Shown in pieces: positions 43,140-54,500 of a stretch of 64,000 nucleotides of DNA (position 1 is its first letter; each line of letters begins with the position of its first letter). Origin of the DNA: Pseudovirgaria hyperparasitica. Lineage: Eukaryota; Ascomycota; Dothideomycetes; Acrospermales; Acrospermaceae. The notes beneath the pieces were generated by a model. The model was not told where the DNA came from. It was given only the letters and a program-made list of their open reading frames with translations, and made no database searches. The stretch lies in NCBI RefSeq assembly GCF_010093815.1, contig NW_022985551.1, positions 454,614 to 518,613 on the forward strand, in the 5' to 3' direction. A program made the position numbers and the translations under genes.

Positions 43140-45075
43140 GACTAGTGTCTAAACGGTTAAATAGCTTCGACTCTGTCTCCTAGAACTTAGTTCTCTATAT
43201 ACTTATAGAATATACTTAATAACCTTAATTACGTCTCCATTTCTCTTATAATAGATTATAAGCCCGGTACTTTACTATAAAAGCCTTAAAACACCTCTTT
43301 ATTAATAAAAACTATTATATTTTAATAAAAAATAAGTCCCTTTTCTAAACTTTAAGTTTTAATATTAACCTTATTAAAGTTTTTACTTTAACTACTCTAT
43401 TAACTCTCTGCCTCTATATTATTCTTACCGTTCTTCTACGTCTTTTACCCTTACTACCTTCCTTATAAATAAGTAATAAGTAGAAAGAGTCGGAATAAGA
43501 AACTATTAGTTCTATATAAAGAAAAGAGAAGAAACTTAAGGAACTTAAGGAACTTATTAATAATAAACATGTCTATTAACTTTAAACTCGATCTATTCTC
43601 TCTATCTAAGCTATCTTTAAGAGGAGAAAATTTCCCTAAGTAGAGATTAGCTTAGATAATCGTATTTAAATATATATAATTATAGATAATAGTCTCTAGT
43701 AGAGTTATTAGACCCTTTAGTACTAGAGTTACGGATTTATATATAGATATAATAGATTAGAATATAAAGGATAATAAGGTAATAATTATATTACTCTTAT
43801 TAATATATTAAGATCTTATTATAGATCTTACTTCCTATAATATAGTAGTAGCTATATAGAGTTATCTATTATTATATTTTAACTATAATATAGATAATTC
43901 TTTAATATATCTATTTAGATTACTTACTAACCTCCGCTATAAAGACGGAGAAGATATCTATAAATATATTAATAACTTCTATTATACCTAGATGCGAATA
44001 GTAAAAAGATATACTACTTTATCTTATATAGTTATAAAAGTAATACGTCTAATCTTTAAGTCTAAAGAGATTAAGGGCTTATTCTTTCTCGTCTTATTAT
44101 CTAATACTATAGACTATATTATTAATAATTTATCTACTCGAGATATATTACATTTTTAAGATATTAAGCTAAAGATACTTAATCTAGCTAAGAAATATAG
44201 TATTAAGCCTAATACTATAGGGTATAAGGCCGGTTATAAGGGTAAGTCTAGTTAGCCTTCTAAGTTAAAGAAGTCTAACTCCGCCTCTATCTCTTCCTTA
44301 GATACTAAGTATACCTAGTATAAGAAATATAGCTTCCCTTCTAAAGGCTATAAGTATTAGAACTACTATAAGCTTAAGGCTTCTAAGAATAATAATAAGT
44401 CTAAAGGTAAGTCTAAGAATAAGAAGTCTTCCTCTAAAAAGGACTTCTTAAGTAAGTAATAAAAAGCTAATAAGGCTAAAGTTATTAAAATTTTAGATTC
44501 TAAATCTAACTCTAATAATAATATCGTTAGTTTCTTTGTAACTATAGCTAATATAAATAGTAAGCGATCTTAAGTAGTAAGTTAGCCTCTTATTTTAGTA
44601 ATATTTTTAGACCTAAGTATTAAAGCTATTAGACTTCTTATAAATTCTAATATTACTACGGATATCTATAATTAGATTTTTAATTCTAGAGTCTTAAGAT
44701 ATATATTAGGCTATATAGATAACTTCTCCTCTCTAGAACCGCGTAACTTAGATAATATATTAATTACGAATTATTAGAAGATTCCGATTAATAGTATTAG
44801 AATAGTTTTCTTAGATTATATTCTCTTAGATAGTTCTATAAAAAAGGTTAAACTTACTAATATTCTCTTTAGTAAGTAACTAAATTCTATACGCCTTTTC
44901 TTCTAGTTATATATTAGAAATTAAGAGTATAGTTTAAGAGTAAAAGGGAATAATCTCTTCTTATATAACTACTACGGATCTAAAGTAATATAGGTAAAAT
45001 TCTATAAGGGCCTTATAAAGATTCGCCTACGCTATATATCTCCTTCGCTTCTATTATATACTATAGTATACTTTA
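43140..45075 (+). mobile_element. RIP-mutated Ty1/copia-like retroelement remnant
   Basis: From an ATG at 43569 the plus strand reads a copia-type gag opening (KLSLRGENFPK, then TAG where Trp is expected, RLA, TAG, II). Around 43940-43990 it reads YKDGEDIYKYINNFYYT, a gag helix. Near 44310-44370 a zinc-knuckle relic is visible in which the Cys codons now read TAT or TAC and Trp reads TAG. A protease-like stretch follows from 44600. All stops are TAG or TAA. The left boundary is approximate and no LTR pair was found; the right side is cut by the LTR of the outer Gypsy element. Confidence 0.7.
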
Positions 45076-45303
45076 TATTAGGACTTAGCCTTAGGTAGGA
45101 CCCGACCTACACGTACCTTAGCTAACAGGGTTAGAAGGTAACGTGAAGGGCGGTAAATAGTTACGTACTAGATAGATTAGCGTCCCTTTATATATATACT
45201 CTTAGATTCCTACTAAAAGGGTTCGGTAGTAATTTATTCTATAATAGAATATACCCTATTATTCTATCTAACTATACTACTATCTAATAACTCTATGCTT
45301 ATA
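45076..45303 (+). repeat. 5' LTR of the outer Gypsy element (228 bp)
   Basis: Starts TATTAGGACTTAGCC and ends CTTATA; matched along its whole length by 60813-61040, mainly with transition differences. Confidence 0.9.
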
Positions 45304-46770
45304 TTCGAATTACTCCCTATATAGTACTATAGTTAAGATAGTCTAACTAGAACCGAGAAGGTCGACACGATCTACTATAGGGATAAGTAATACTATATTA
45401 AATAATAGGGATCCTCTATAATTAGTATTAATCCTAGCCGTTTCTAACCGAGAAGTAGAAATATTAGACCGAATTACGGAGCTTTTAGATGAAGAAATAG
45501 TAGAGACGCTAAGTAACGTCTAATAATATAAAGCCGGATAATAAGTCGTGGTAGAGCTACGTAAGGTATTATAATAAACTATTACTAAACTTTAGGAATA
45601 TATCGCGAATTAGGCTTAAGAGATTTAAACCCTTAAAGAATAGGTAGAACGCGCGAAACTCCTTATAAAGAGACGAGAACTTAAGGAGTCTCTTAAAGAA
45701 CTACGCCGAACGATAGTAGGTAGACGACTTCCTATACTAATTTAGGCGGAATTAGTTCACCTACTATTAGAGTTATAATAATCTACTATATACCTAGCCG
45801 CTTCGTTACTAATTTACCCTACTTCTTCTCTAGATATACTAAAATCTAAAGACCTAACTATATTTATAGAGAAGAACTAAAAGGAGTAGAAAGACTAGAA
45901 GAGAGACTACGAAAAGTACTTCCTCGATAACCCTCTACTCTTTTCTACTAAAGTATAACGTATTTCGTTCGGAGAACGATATCTAGGCTTATAATCCCGC
46001 GATTAATAGGATAGATAGAAAGAAGTATAGCTACTATCTACGATAACCTAGGAATATTTAGCTATATTTATACTAAACACCCTCGGAACGGATAGAGAAC
46101 GTGAAAGAAAGGTACTATCTAAGTTAAGAAGCGTAGTATAATAACCGAACTAGACACCTACTTAACTACTATAATACCTCTAAAACCTATAGAATAATAT
46201 CCCTATACTATAGAAAAATATTCGTATATTCTAGTTTCGCGAAGTACTACTTCCGTTAATCCGCGAAAGACTAGAAATAGTATTATTAAGTTTTAACTAT
46301 CTATATAAATTAGAGAAGAAAGCTAATAAATACTACCGCATCCTTAAGGAACGTAGCTCTCTAGGTAAAACCGATAAACCCTATACGGGTTAGAAACGAG
46401 GTCAATCGAATACGTTTAATTAAGAGTAACCTTACTATAATTAGTACTAGAAGAGCGTAAATCGGGGTAGAAACGCGTTAAGAGGATACTAAAATAATTA
46501 AGGCGGTACTTCTTAACGTAGAAAAGGATAAGGCATAGGCTTAAATATAATACCTATCGTAAAATAGTAGGATTATAGCGCACTTTATTACTATAAGTAT
46601 AGAGAAATAGAATATATTTCGCCTAACTATAAGAATCCGAAAAAAGAGTAGGCTAGTATACGAGATCTAACCGCGTTCTTAGCTAAATTATATATACTTA
46701 GAAGGAGCCGTAGCGCCTTCCGGTAAGTAAAGACCTAATATTACTAAAAGTATTATTACCTATAGTAAAT
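45304..46770 (+). pseudogene. Outer Gypsy gag remnant with zinc knuckle
   Basis: A charged helical gag frame runs from about 45400. At about 46585-46638 the codons spell a zinc-knuckle skeleton, x-Y-K-Y-R-E-I-E-Y-I-S-P-N-Y-K, where each Tyr stands where Cys or His is expected (TGT to TAT, CAT to TAT) and the Gly codons have become Arg or Glu. This directly shows RIP of a CCHC motif. Confidence 0.7.
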
Positions 46771-48526
46771 GGTAATAAAACTATATAGGCCCTCGTGGAT
46801 ACTAGTATAGAAGATAACTATATTTCGTCGATTCTTATAAAGGAGTATAGATTATCGTATAATCTTAGTAAAGTTAGCTAAACTATTATAGTTAATAGAT
46901 ATAAAGTTAGAACTTTAGGTAAAGCTATAATAAATTACGAAGTTTATAACTCGAAGATAATAAAATAGTAGATGTCTAATAAATTTATCGTGGCTAATAT
47001 TAGCTAATAGAATATAATTCTAGGGATGCCTTAGCTTAGACGCCTAAACCCTATTCTTAATTTTTAGAAGGAGATATTAACGTTTTAATAATACTATAGT
47101 AAATTATACTAGTAAGTTATAACTATTAGTAAGGAGGTATAGAACCTTACCGTACGGACCCGATTATTACTAATCTATCTTACGTCCTTATTAATTATTA
47201 ATAAAGATAAGAATAATAGTAATAATCGGGGCGAAGACATACTATCTAATATATATTCGTAGTATACGGATGTGTTTTCGGTAGAAGATACGTTACTTCT
47301 CCCTAATTACGGGCTATATAAGCTAAAGATCGAGCTTAAAGAGGGAGTAGACGTCTCTTATAGTCTACTTTACCTACTTTTAAGACTAGAACTCGAAGTT
47401 CTTTATAAATATATTAAAGAATACCTTAGAAGAGGCTAGATACGTCGTAGTATATTATCGGCTAGTATATCTATTCTCTTCGTAAAGAAGAAAGACGGAA
47501 GTTTATATCTATACGTTAACTATCGGGCACTAAATATAGTAACTAAGAAGAATCGTTATCTATTACCGCTAGTTAGTAAATCTTTAGACTAATTAATAAA
47601 GGTAAAGTACTTTACGAAGCTAGATTTATAAGATATATATTACTAGCTTTAAATTCGTCGTGGAGATAAGTGGAAAACTATATTTCGGACTAGATATAGT
47701 TATTTTAAGTATACTATTATACTATTCGGGCTAATAAATACGCTAGAAGCGTTTTAAGGATATATTAATACTATACTTATAGGATTACTTAATATGATTT
47801 ACGTAGTTTATCTCGATAATATACTAATTTACTCTAATAGTATATAGAATTATAAAGAATACGTGAAATCAGTGCTAAATTATCTAAGGTAGTATAAACT
47901 CTATATAAAATTATCTAAATACGAGTTTTACTAATAAGAAGTTAGGTTTCTCGGCTTTATCATAATATATAGCGGCCTAAAAATAGAGCCGGAGCGTGTA
48001 AAGACTATCATAGAATAGCTAGAACCTACTACTATACGTTAAATTAGAATATTTATAGGTTTCGTAAACTATTATTATAAATTTATTATAGGCTTCTTAT
48101 AAATTACGGCGCCGCTTAATAAACTTATAGAGAATGGCGGTAAAATCTCTATAGATAGGCGAGTATAGCGTAAAGCTAAGTTAGTCGGGATATAGTTAAC
48201 ACTAGAAGCGCGAGATACGTTCTAATTATTAAAGAATTACTTTATAACTACGCCGATTCTTAGGCATTTTAATTCTAAGAAGTATATTTAGGTTAAAACT
48301 AACACGTTAGAATTCGTAATTACTAGAATTATTAGTTAACCGTATAAAGATATAAAAGATAAGGTATAATAGTACCCGGTCGCCTTCTTTTTCTATAAAA
48401 TAGTAGATATAGAGACGTGTTATAATATACACGACTAGAAACTACTCATAATTATTAAGAGTTTTAAGTAATAGTAATATTATTTAGAAGGCTCCGTACA
48501 TTAGATCGAATTATTATTAGATTACG
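46771..48526 (+). pseudogene. Outer Gypsy pol, 5' part: protease, RT, RNase H
   Basis: Protease relic ALVDTSIEDNYISS at about 46780-46825 (Gly of DTG/DSG now Ser). RT palm motif YLDNILIYS near 47806-47838, where the second catalytic Asp codon has become AAT. A conserved [19 protein letters not shown] stretch lies near 47470-47535. RNase H relic YNIHD..LL and YLEGSVH lies near 48420-48500. The frame is cut after LLLDYV at 48526 by the nested element and resumes at 57104. Confidence 0.8.
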
Positions 48527-48766
48527 TATAAGGATTATAGACGTAGAATAGTAGTCTAACAGGTCATAGAAGGATTCGGGAATATATTTAAAAGGGTAGT
48601 CTACTCTCCTAACGAGGTTGATTCCTAAAGAGTAGGAATTAAGTATATGCGGCCTACTTATATAGTGGTCTCGCTTATTCTAGCTAGCTTAATCTAGGTC
48701 CACCTATCACGGACCGTACTAGACCATAGTAGTCTAGTTAAGTCTATTCTAGTATTAGCCCTAATA
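48527..48766 (-). repeat. 3' LTR of nested Gypsy copy B (240 bp)
   Basis: Begins TATAAGGATTATAG and ends CCCTAATA; pairs with 56864-57103. Confidence 0.9.
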
Positions 48767-49253
48767 ATATCCTTCTTCTTTTTATGCTTCGCCCTAAAGT
48801 ACTTAGCTATATATAAATCTATAATTCTATAAGCGTTATGTTTATACGTGTATCTAATTAAATCCATATAACGTTATCGATAGTCTTTACATTAGTAAAC
48901 TTAAGCTCTAGTTTACTTTTATTTATATACGCGCTTATCCCTTACTTTATAGCTACTGCCTTAGAGGTAGCTCCGCGGGTCATGTAACCGCTATATTAAC
49001 TAAGCTTATATTTAGTTCTCTTATTCTAAATTTTCTTCTCTAGTATATCTACCTTACTCTTAAGGTAAGTCGTTAATTCATATACTATCTCCTTTAGTTT
49101 AGATCTATTCGGGTCTAGAGTAGTCTATTTTTATTAGAGCTGGTCCTATATAATCCATTCGCGTTATTACGGTTACTAATTTAGCTTTTTTAATCGCCTT
49201 TAAGACTAAACGAGTATTCTACTCTTAGATCTCTAGCTAACGTGTATATATAG

Positions 49254-50558
49254 ATATCTAATACTAGTTCTATTCCTAAGCCTGCCTCCTCCTCTCGTAA
49301 GACTCGCTCTAAAGGGATTACCTCTACCCCGGCTACACCGGCTAAAAAATCCACTTATTATAGTAGTATAAAGGCGCGCTCTAAGTTAGAGAAGAAGGTA
49401 GCTAAGGCTACTACTACTATTACTACTAACGTGGCCACTAGTCGCTCTAATCTAGGTAATCCTAGTACTAGTATTGCGGAAGAGATAGCTATAAAGCCTA
49501 CCTACACCTACTCGCGCCGTCTATCTACTCTACCTCCTTTAGAGAATGAAGAAGATCTTATTATAGACGATAATCGAGAGTTTACGCCTTCGCCGCCTCG
49601 CTCTAAACGCCGTTCCTCTTTTTAGTCTAATATAGACTAACTTAGTCGCTCTAGGTTCTTTTAGGACCTTAATATTTACTCTAAACCCAGCCCTAGTAAT
49701 AATAAGGCCTAGGTCGCCGAAGATACTAAACGTAGTCGCGGTTTACGCTATAGGAAAACAGCGAACTACGGTTTAATATACTTTAAGTATATTAAGGCTT
49801 ACGCTACCGGCTCTAAATATCTCTTCTACTCTAACTCTAGTATTAGCTACTACTCTACTAACCGCGATAGGCCTATACGTCTAATCTTTAAGCTCCCTAC
49901 CTACTACCGCCGCTATACCGTCCTTAGTAAAGTTTATCTTTAGGTAAGTCTATTAGACTATTTTAGTCTAGGGTAATCTAAAGTTATCCATGCTAATACG
50001 TTTTTAGGTTTCTATTTATATATAAGATATATATAATAATCTTCGCGTCCGCGAGACTCTCGGCGGTTCTAGCGGTTACCTAGCTTCTATACGTAGGGAG
50101 TTTAGGGAGCGCTATAAGCTCTTCCTAGAGGTTATTAAAGTGTAAGTTTAGAAACCGTTAATTATTATTAACCTTAGCTTATAATTTTTAGTCGCCGCGA
50201 GATTCCTAGCGCTTAGGCTACCTATTCTAGGGAGTCGGTTTTAGCTACTAAGGCCGTAGAAGAGATTCGTACTATTCCTTCCCGTCCGCCTCGTACTACT
50301 AACGGGTCTTATAAGAGATCTACTAGTTCTCCTTCTAAGTTACCTTATAAGAGGGTATATATTCTATTCTAGATTATTCTAGACCGTGTTAGCTAACTTT
50401 AGGTCTAGTCGCTCCGCTCTAGCACTTAGTCGTCGTCTTACTAGGCTCTAACCGAGCGCGTGGTTACTCTAGAGGATAAGGTCTCTAACCTCCGTCGCTC
50501 TATTACTCGGTTAGTTTATCCGCTATACTCTAAGAGTAATAATAAGATAGAGGAGTAG
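49254..50558 (+). pseudogene. Antisense intron-containing gene inside nested Gypsy copy B
   Basis: Three exons on the plus strand, opposite to the element's own gag-pol: 49254-49943, 50008-50141 and 50192-50558. Intron 1 (64 bases) has donor GTAAGT, branch TGCTAATAC and acceptor TTTAG. Intron 2 (50 bases) has donor GTAAGT and acceptor TTTAG. The frame is continuous across both (phases 0 and 2). The start codon is probably the ATA at 49254, a RIP form of ATG. Internal stops are all TAG or TAA. The product is about 397 codons: a basic Ser/Thr/Lys-rich N-terminus, an acidic patch (LENEEDLIIDD), a region where Tyr codons at Y-x2-Y-x3-Y-x5-Y-x2-Y spacing look like mutated Cys of a zinc-binding motif, and a C-terminal coiled coil (VVTLEDKVSNLRRSITRL). 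The end is uncertain: the TAG at 50556 may be a former Gln. Confidence 0.65.
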
Positions 50559-50809
50559 CTCTATGGCTCTGTTTGCTAGGGTTTCTATATAGTATATATT
50601 GGCTCTATCTACCTAGTTTCTATCCGTTTTAGTCCTTTTTAGACCGTTTAGATACCTATCTACTAGTTTTCTAGTAATTTAATTCTTAACTTAATGATAT
50701 TATGTGCGTTCTTATTTATTCTATGACTATTGAATTTTAGGTTCTAATTTCCTTTAAGTTACTTAAGTATAGGCATTATATATAAATTAGTTTATCTCTC
50801 TAAATTATA

Positions 50810-50859
50810 TTAGAGTACCCGAACTAGTGGCCTAGTAGTTATTAGTTCGGGTACTCTAA
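50810..50859. other. Perfect 17-bp stem hairpin
   Basis: TTAGAGTACCCGAACTA (50810-50826) is followed after 16 bases by its exact reverse complement (50843-50859). A B-box-like GAGTTCAATTCC lies at about 50880-50891, and a T run follows at about 50905. It lies 250 bases downstream of the antisense gene and could be part of its 3' end or a tRNA-derived relic. Confidence 0.6.
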
Positions 50860-50988
50860 CCTTTTATATTATATATCACGAGTTCAATTCCGTAGTGGGG
50901 TACCTTTTTAGTTTCTTAGTCCCATGTTCTTCTCGTGTGTAATGGTCTATATTAGTCCATTCTAGACTTCTCTATGTTATTCTATTAT

Positions 50989-51129
50989 TGTAAGGAGGCG
51001 GGCTCCACGTACCAACCAACTATACCAAAAGGGCCGAATCTTAAAGCTACTGCTTCAAGGGTAGAGCACACTACTTATATACGACTGCTGCACACATGTA
51101 GAATCAACTAGCAGGCCACGTGCCTAACA
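50989..51129. repeat. TRIM left LTR (141 bp)
   Basis: Same sequence as 51428-51568 with transition differences only in the parts compared. Confidence 0.88.
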
Positions 51130-51427
51130 ATATCTCCCCTTTTCGAAGGCGCGTGTCCTCACGCGTCGTGGGCATGCTACCTTACGAAAGATAAACTAAA
51201 CTAGCCGTAACGGGCCTAGTATAAACGATATGCACACACAACTAATACTCGCAATGCCGCCTCTAGCACTAGACACGCTAACTTACCGTAGTAACGTTAC
51301 TACCATGTTATCCGTTACGTGTATAAAGTATATGTGACGTGGTAAGCTAAACGGAATCGTGCGAAATTTAATAACGGTTAACTAGACCGAGAGTTGAACC
51401 CGTGACCCCGTAGTAGCTTTAAGATTA

Positions 51428-51568
51428 TGTAAGGAGGCGGGCTCTACGTACTAACTAACTATACTAAAAGGACCGAATCTTAAAGCTACTGCTTTAAGGG
51501 TGGAGTATACTACTTATATACAACTACTACACACATGTAGAATCAACTGGCAGGCCACGTGTCTAACA
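51428..51568. repeat. TRIM right LTR (141 bp)
   Basis: Same sequence as 50989-51129; the last bases before it (51385-51427) contain a tRNA B-box-like segment on the minus strand. Confidence 0.88.
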
Positions 51569-51573
51569 ATTAT

Positions 51574-54500
51574 GATATATCGCGTCGCGTGCCTATAACG
51601 GTTATTTACGTTTTCTTCGCGTTTAGTAACCGTATATCGCTTAAATTATAGGGCTACCTTATAGAGTTTTCCTAGTATGCGTTTAGGATTTATGATTCGA
51701 CACTTCGTTTTCTATAGTATTCTTCTTCTTTTTATAACGGCCCTAACGGTACTAGGTTTACGGTAGTAACGTGTTATCCTATAACCTCTATTTATATATA
51801 GCTATCGCGGTACTTAAGATATGTACCATAGGTTCCTAGGTATCCTTATTCTCGGTATAGTTCTTCTAATAGATTTAATACTTTTAGATACCGTTCTCGT
51901 CGAGCCTATATTCGATAATATAGTCTACTTCGTACACGTCTAGTCTATCTTAGGGTATAATAGAGTGTAATTACACGTTTATATATTTATACACGTTAGG
52001 TCGAAACCTTTTAAGTAATAAGATATAGAATACGTTATAGACTTTCATGTCGTTTCCTAGGTCGAGCTTATAGACTCTTATACTAATATAACGTTTAATT
52101 TAGAAGGGACTAGTCATTTTATAATCGAGCTTTTTATTCACTCGCGACGTTTATATATTACGGACGTTAAGGAGAACTTCGTCTCCCTCCTCGTACGCTT
52201 AATCTTTAACTAATCTATTATAGTACTTTATATATAACTTATTCGCTTACTAGATTATTACGCGATAGTTACGTGTGGTTTTAAAGATTTTAATTGCCAG
52301 TTCCTACGCGTGGACGTTAACATCTATTATTCGGTCGAACTAGACCGTGTAAGGTTCGAAACCTATCCTTAGACTACGTTCTAGGTTCGCCTAGAAGGGC
52401 GTGACACCTATTATACTATAACGACTATTATTATACGCGAATTCTACTATACTTAGTAGAGAGGCCTAGTTATCTTATTTAAAATTATAGAATGCACGAA
52501 GGTAGGCCTTAAGCGTTTAGTTCTATTACTCTATCTAACTATCTATTTATAGATGGAATACTATTAACATGTTTCTATTTATACCGGCTATTTCATAGAA
52601 TAACGTCTAGAATTTAGATATAAATATACTCCCTCGGTCCGTAACGATCCTTTTTAGTATACTATAGACCTTAATAATCTTATTCTAGAATACTTATACT
52701 AGTTCTTTTAATGTAATCGTCTTCTATATAGGGACGTACCTAGATATCTTTATAAGTCTATCCACGATAATAAGAATTAAATTATAACTTATTCTAAGCA
52801 TCTCGCTTGGAGGTAAGTTAACTATAAAATCTATAGTAATATCTTCCTATATAAAGAGGGGGACTAGTAGAGGCTGTAAGTTCCTATATAGCTTATACCT
52901 AGGTGCCTTTATTCTTTAATAAATCGGATAAGTAGCTATCCATTCTTCGACGTACTTAGGTATATCTTTCTAAAAATAGTACTAACGAATTAAGCTTAGG
53001 GTGCGTATATACCCGAAATATCCTACTAGGTTAGCGTTATGGTATCGGCTAACTATAGTAAATTATGCGTTGCCCGTCGGTATATAGTACTTTCTATTAT
53101 AGTAGAGTAAGCCGTCCATGAAGGTCTACTTATAGTCTACTTCGGTCTATAATAACCTATCTTACTATATTTTACGTAACTTTAAAACTATTAGGTCTAT
53201 CTTTTATAGATCTATAATTAACTAGGCGAGGTCTACTTAATATATACGCCGGGTACTATCGCCCTCCCTAATAGCGCTGATAAATGGCTCGCTAGGGACT
53301 TCGGTACCGCGTCTTTAGTTACCGGCTTTAGTCTTATAAATTTAATTACCGGCATTAGCGTTAGTATCTCGCTAATCGTCGGATAACTTATTATCTAACC
53401 TCGTCCTTAAGAGTTAGGCCTATAGCTACTATAATTCTAGGCGCCTTCTTTATAGTTAGGTCTTCTTAATATTCTATTAGCTAGGTTTATACTTCTAGGT
53501 CGATGGTAGATTATAAAGTAGAAATTTATAAGCTACTTAGCCTATCGAACCTATCGATGATTTAAAACCGTCGTGCTTATAAACCCCTTTAAGTTATAGT
53601 AATTAGTTAGTAACTTAATATTATATATAGTACCTTTAAGATAATATCGCTACTACTTAAACGACTCTACTATTACTAGTAGCTCTTGGTTATAAATAGT
53701 ATATCTAGTCTTAACGTCGGCCATCTTACGCGAGAAGAACGTAACTAGATACTATTAGACCTTTTTAGACTCTATTAGTCTAGGCTAGGAGAGTATACCC
53801 GAGATTATAAATTCTAATATATTAGTTTCGACGCGAATAGATTTAGTTAGGTCGAAGTATACTAGTAATAGGGCGGTTATAAATGCTTCTTTAATCTTCT
53901 CGAAGGATGTTCTTTCGACCTTAGTTAATTTAATAGATTATAATTCGATATTACGCTGTTTCTGTCCACCATAGACCGTAATAGACGAGTTAGTAGTAGT
54001 AGTGCGTGTATTAAGTGGTGCGGCTAAACGGGAGAAGTATTTAATAAATTTTTAGTAGTAGTTGGCGAAGCTAATAAAGACACGTATGTCTCGAACGGAT
54101 TTTGGTTTAGGCTAGTCTATAATAGTAGTAACTCTATCTCTCTCTATGGTTATACCTTAATTAGTAATAACGAAGCTAAGAAAGTTAATATAGTCCTAAT
54201 AGAACTCGCATTTAGATAGCTTAATATATAGCTTATACTTTTCTAGCCTATCTAGGACTATACGTACGTGCTAGATATACTTCTCCTCGTTATCTAAGAA
54301 GATAAGAATGTTATCTAGGTACACGATATATATCGTGTCGAGTAGGCCTACTAGCGCGTTATTAATATATACTTAGAAGGTGTCTAGCGCGTTAGTTAGT
54401 CTAAAAGGGACTACGGTATACTTAAAGTATCTATAACGGGTCCTAAAAGCCGTTTTCTATTCGTCGCCTTCCTTAATGCGAAGGCGATAGTAGGCGTTAC

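Larger units (their letters stand above)
50989..51568. mobile_element. TRIM element (580 bp) inserted in the nested Gypsy element
   Basis: Two 141-bp terminal direct repeats (50989-51129 and 51428-51568) flank a 298-bp interior with no open frame. Each repeat starts TGTAAGG and ends CTAACA. The target duplication ATTAT is exact on both sides (50984-50988 and 51569-51573). The related Gypsy copy C runs straight through the insertion point (near 61080), proving an insertion. The interior keeps normal CpA content, unlike the surrounding RIP-mutated DNA. No TGG-type primer site is seen next to either repeat. This is a terminal-repeat retrotransposon in miniature, moved by another element's proteins. 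Confidence 0.85.

Noticed and set aside
50829-50905. A complete tRNA on the plus strand near the 17-bp hairpin
   Set aside because: A- and B-box-like words occur, but no acceptor, anticodon or D stem can be formed together.
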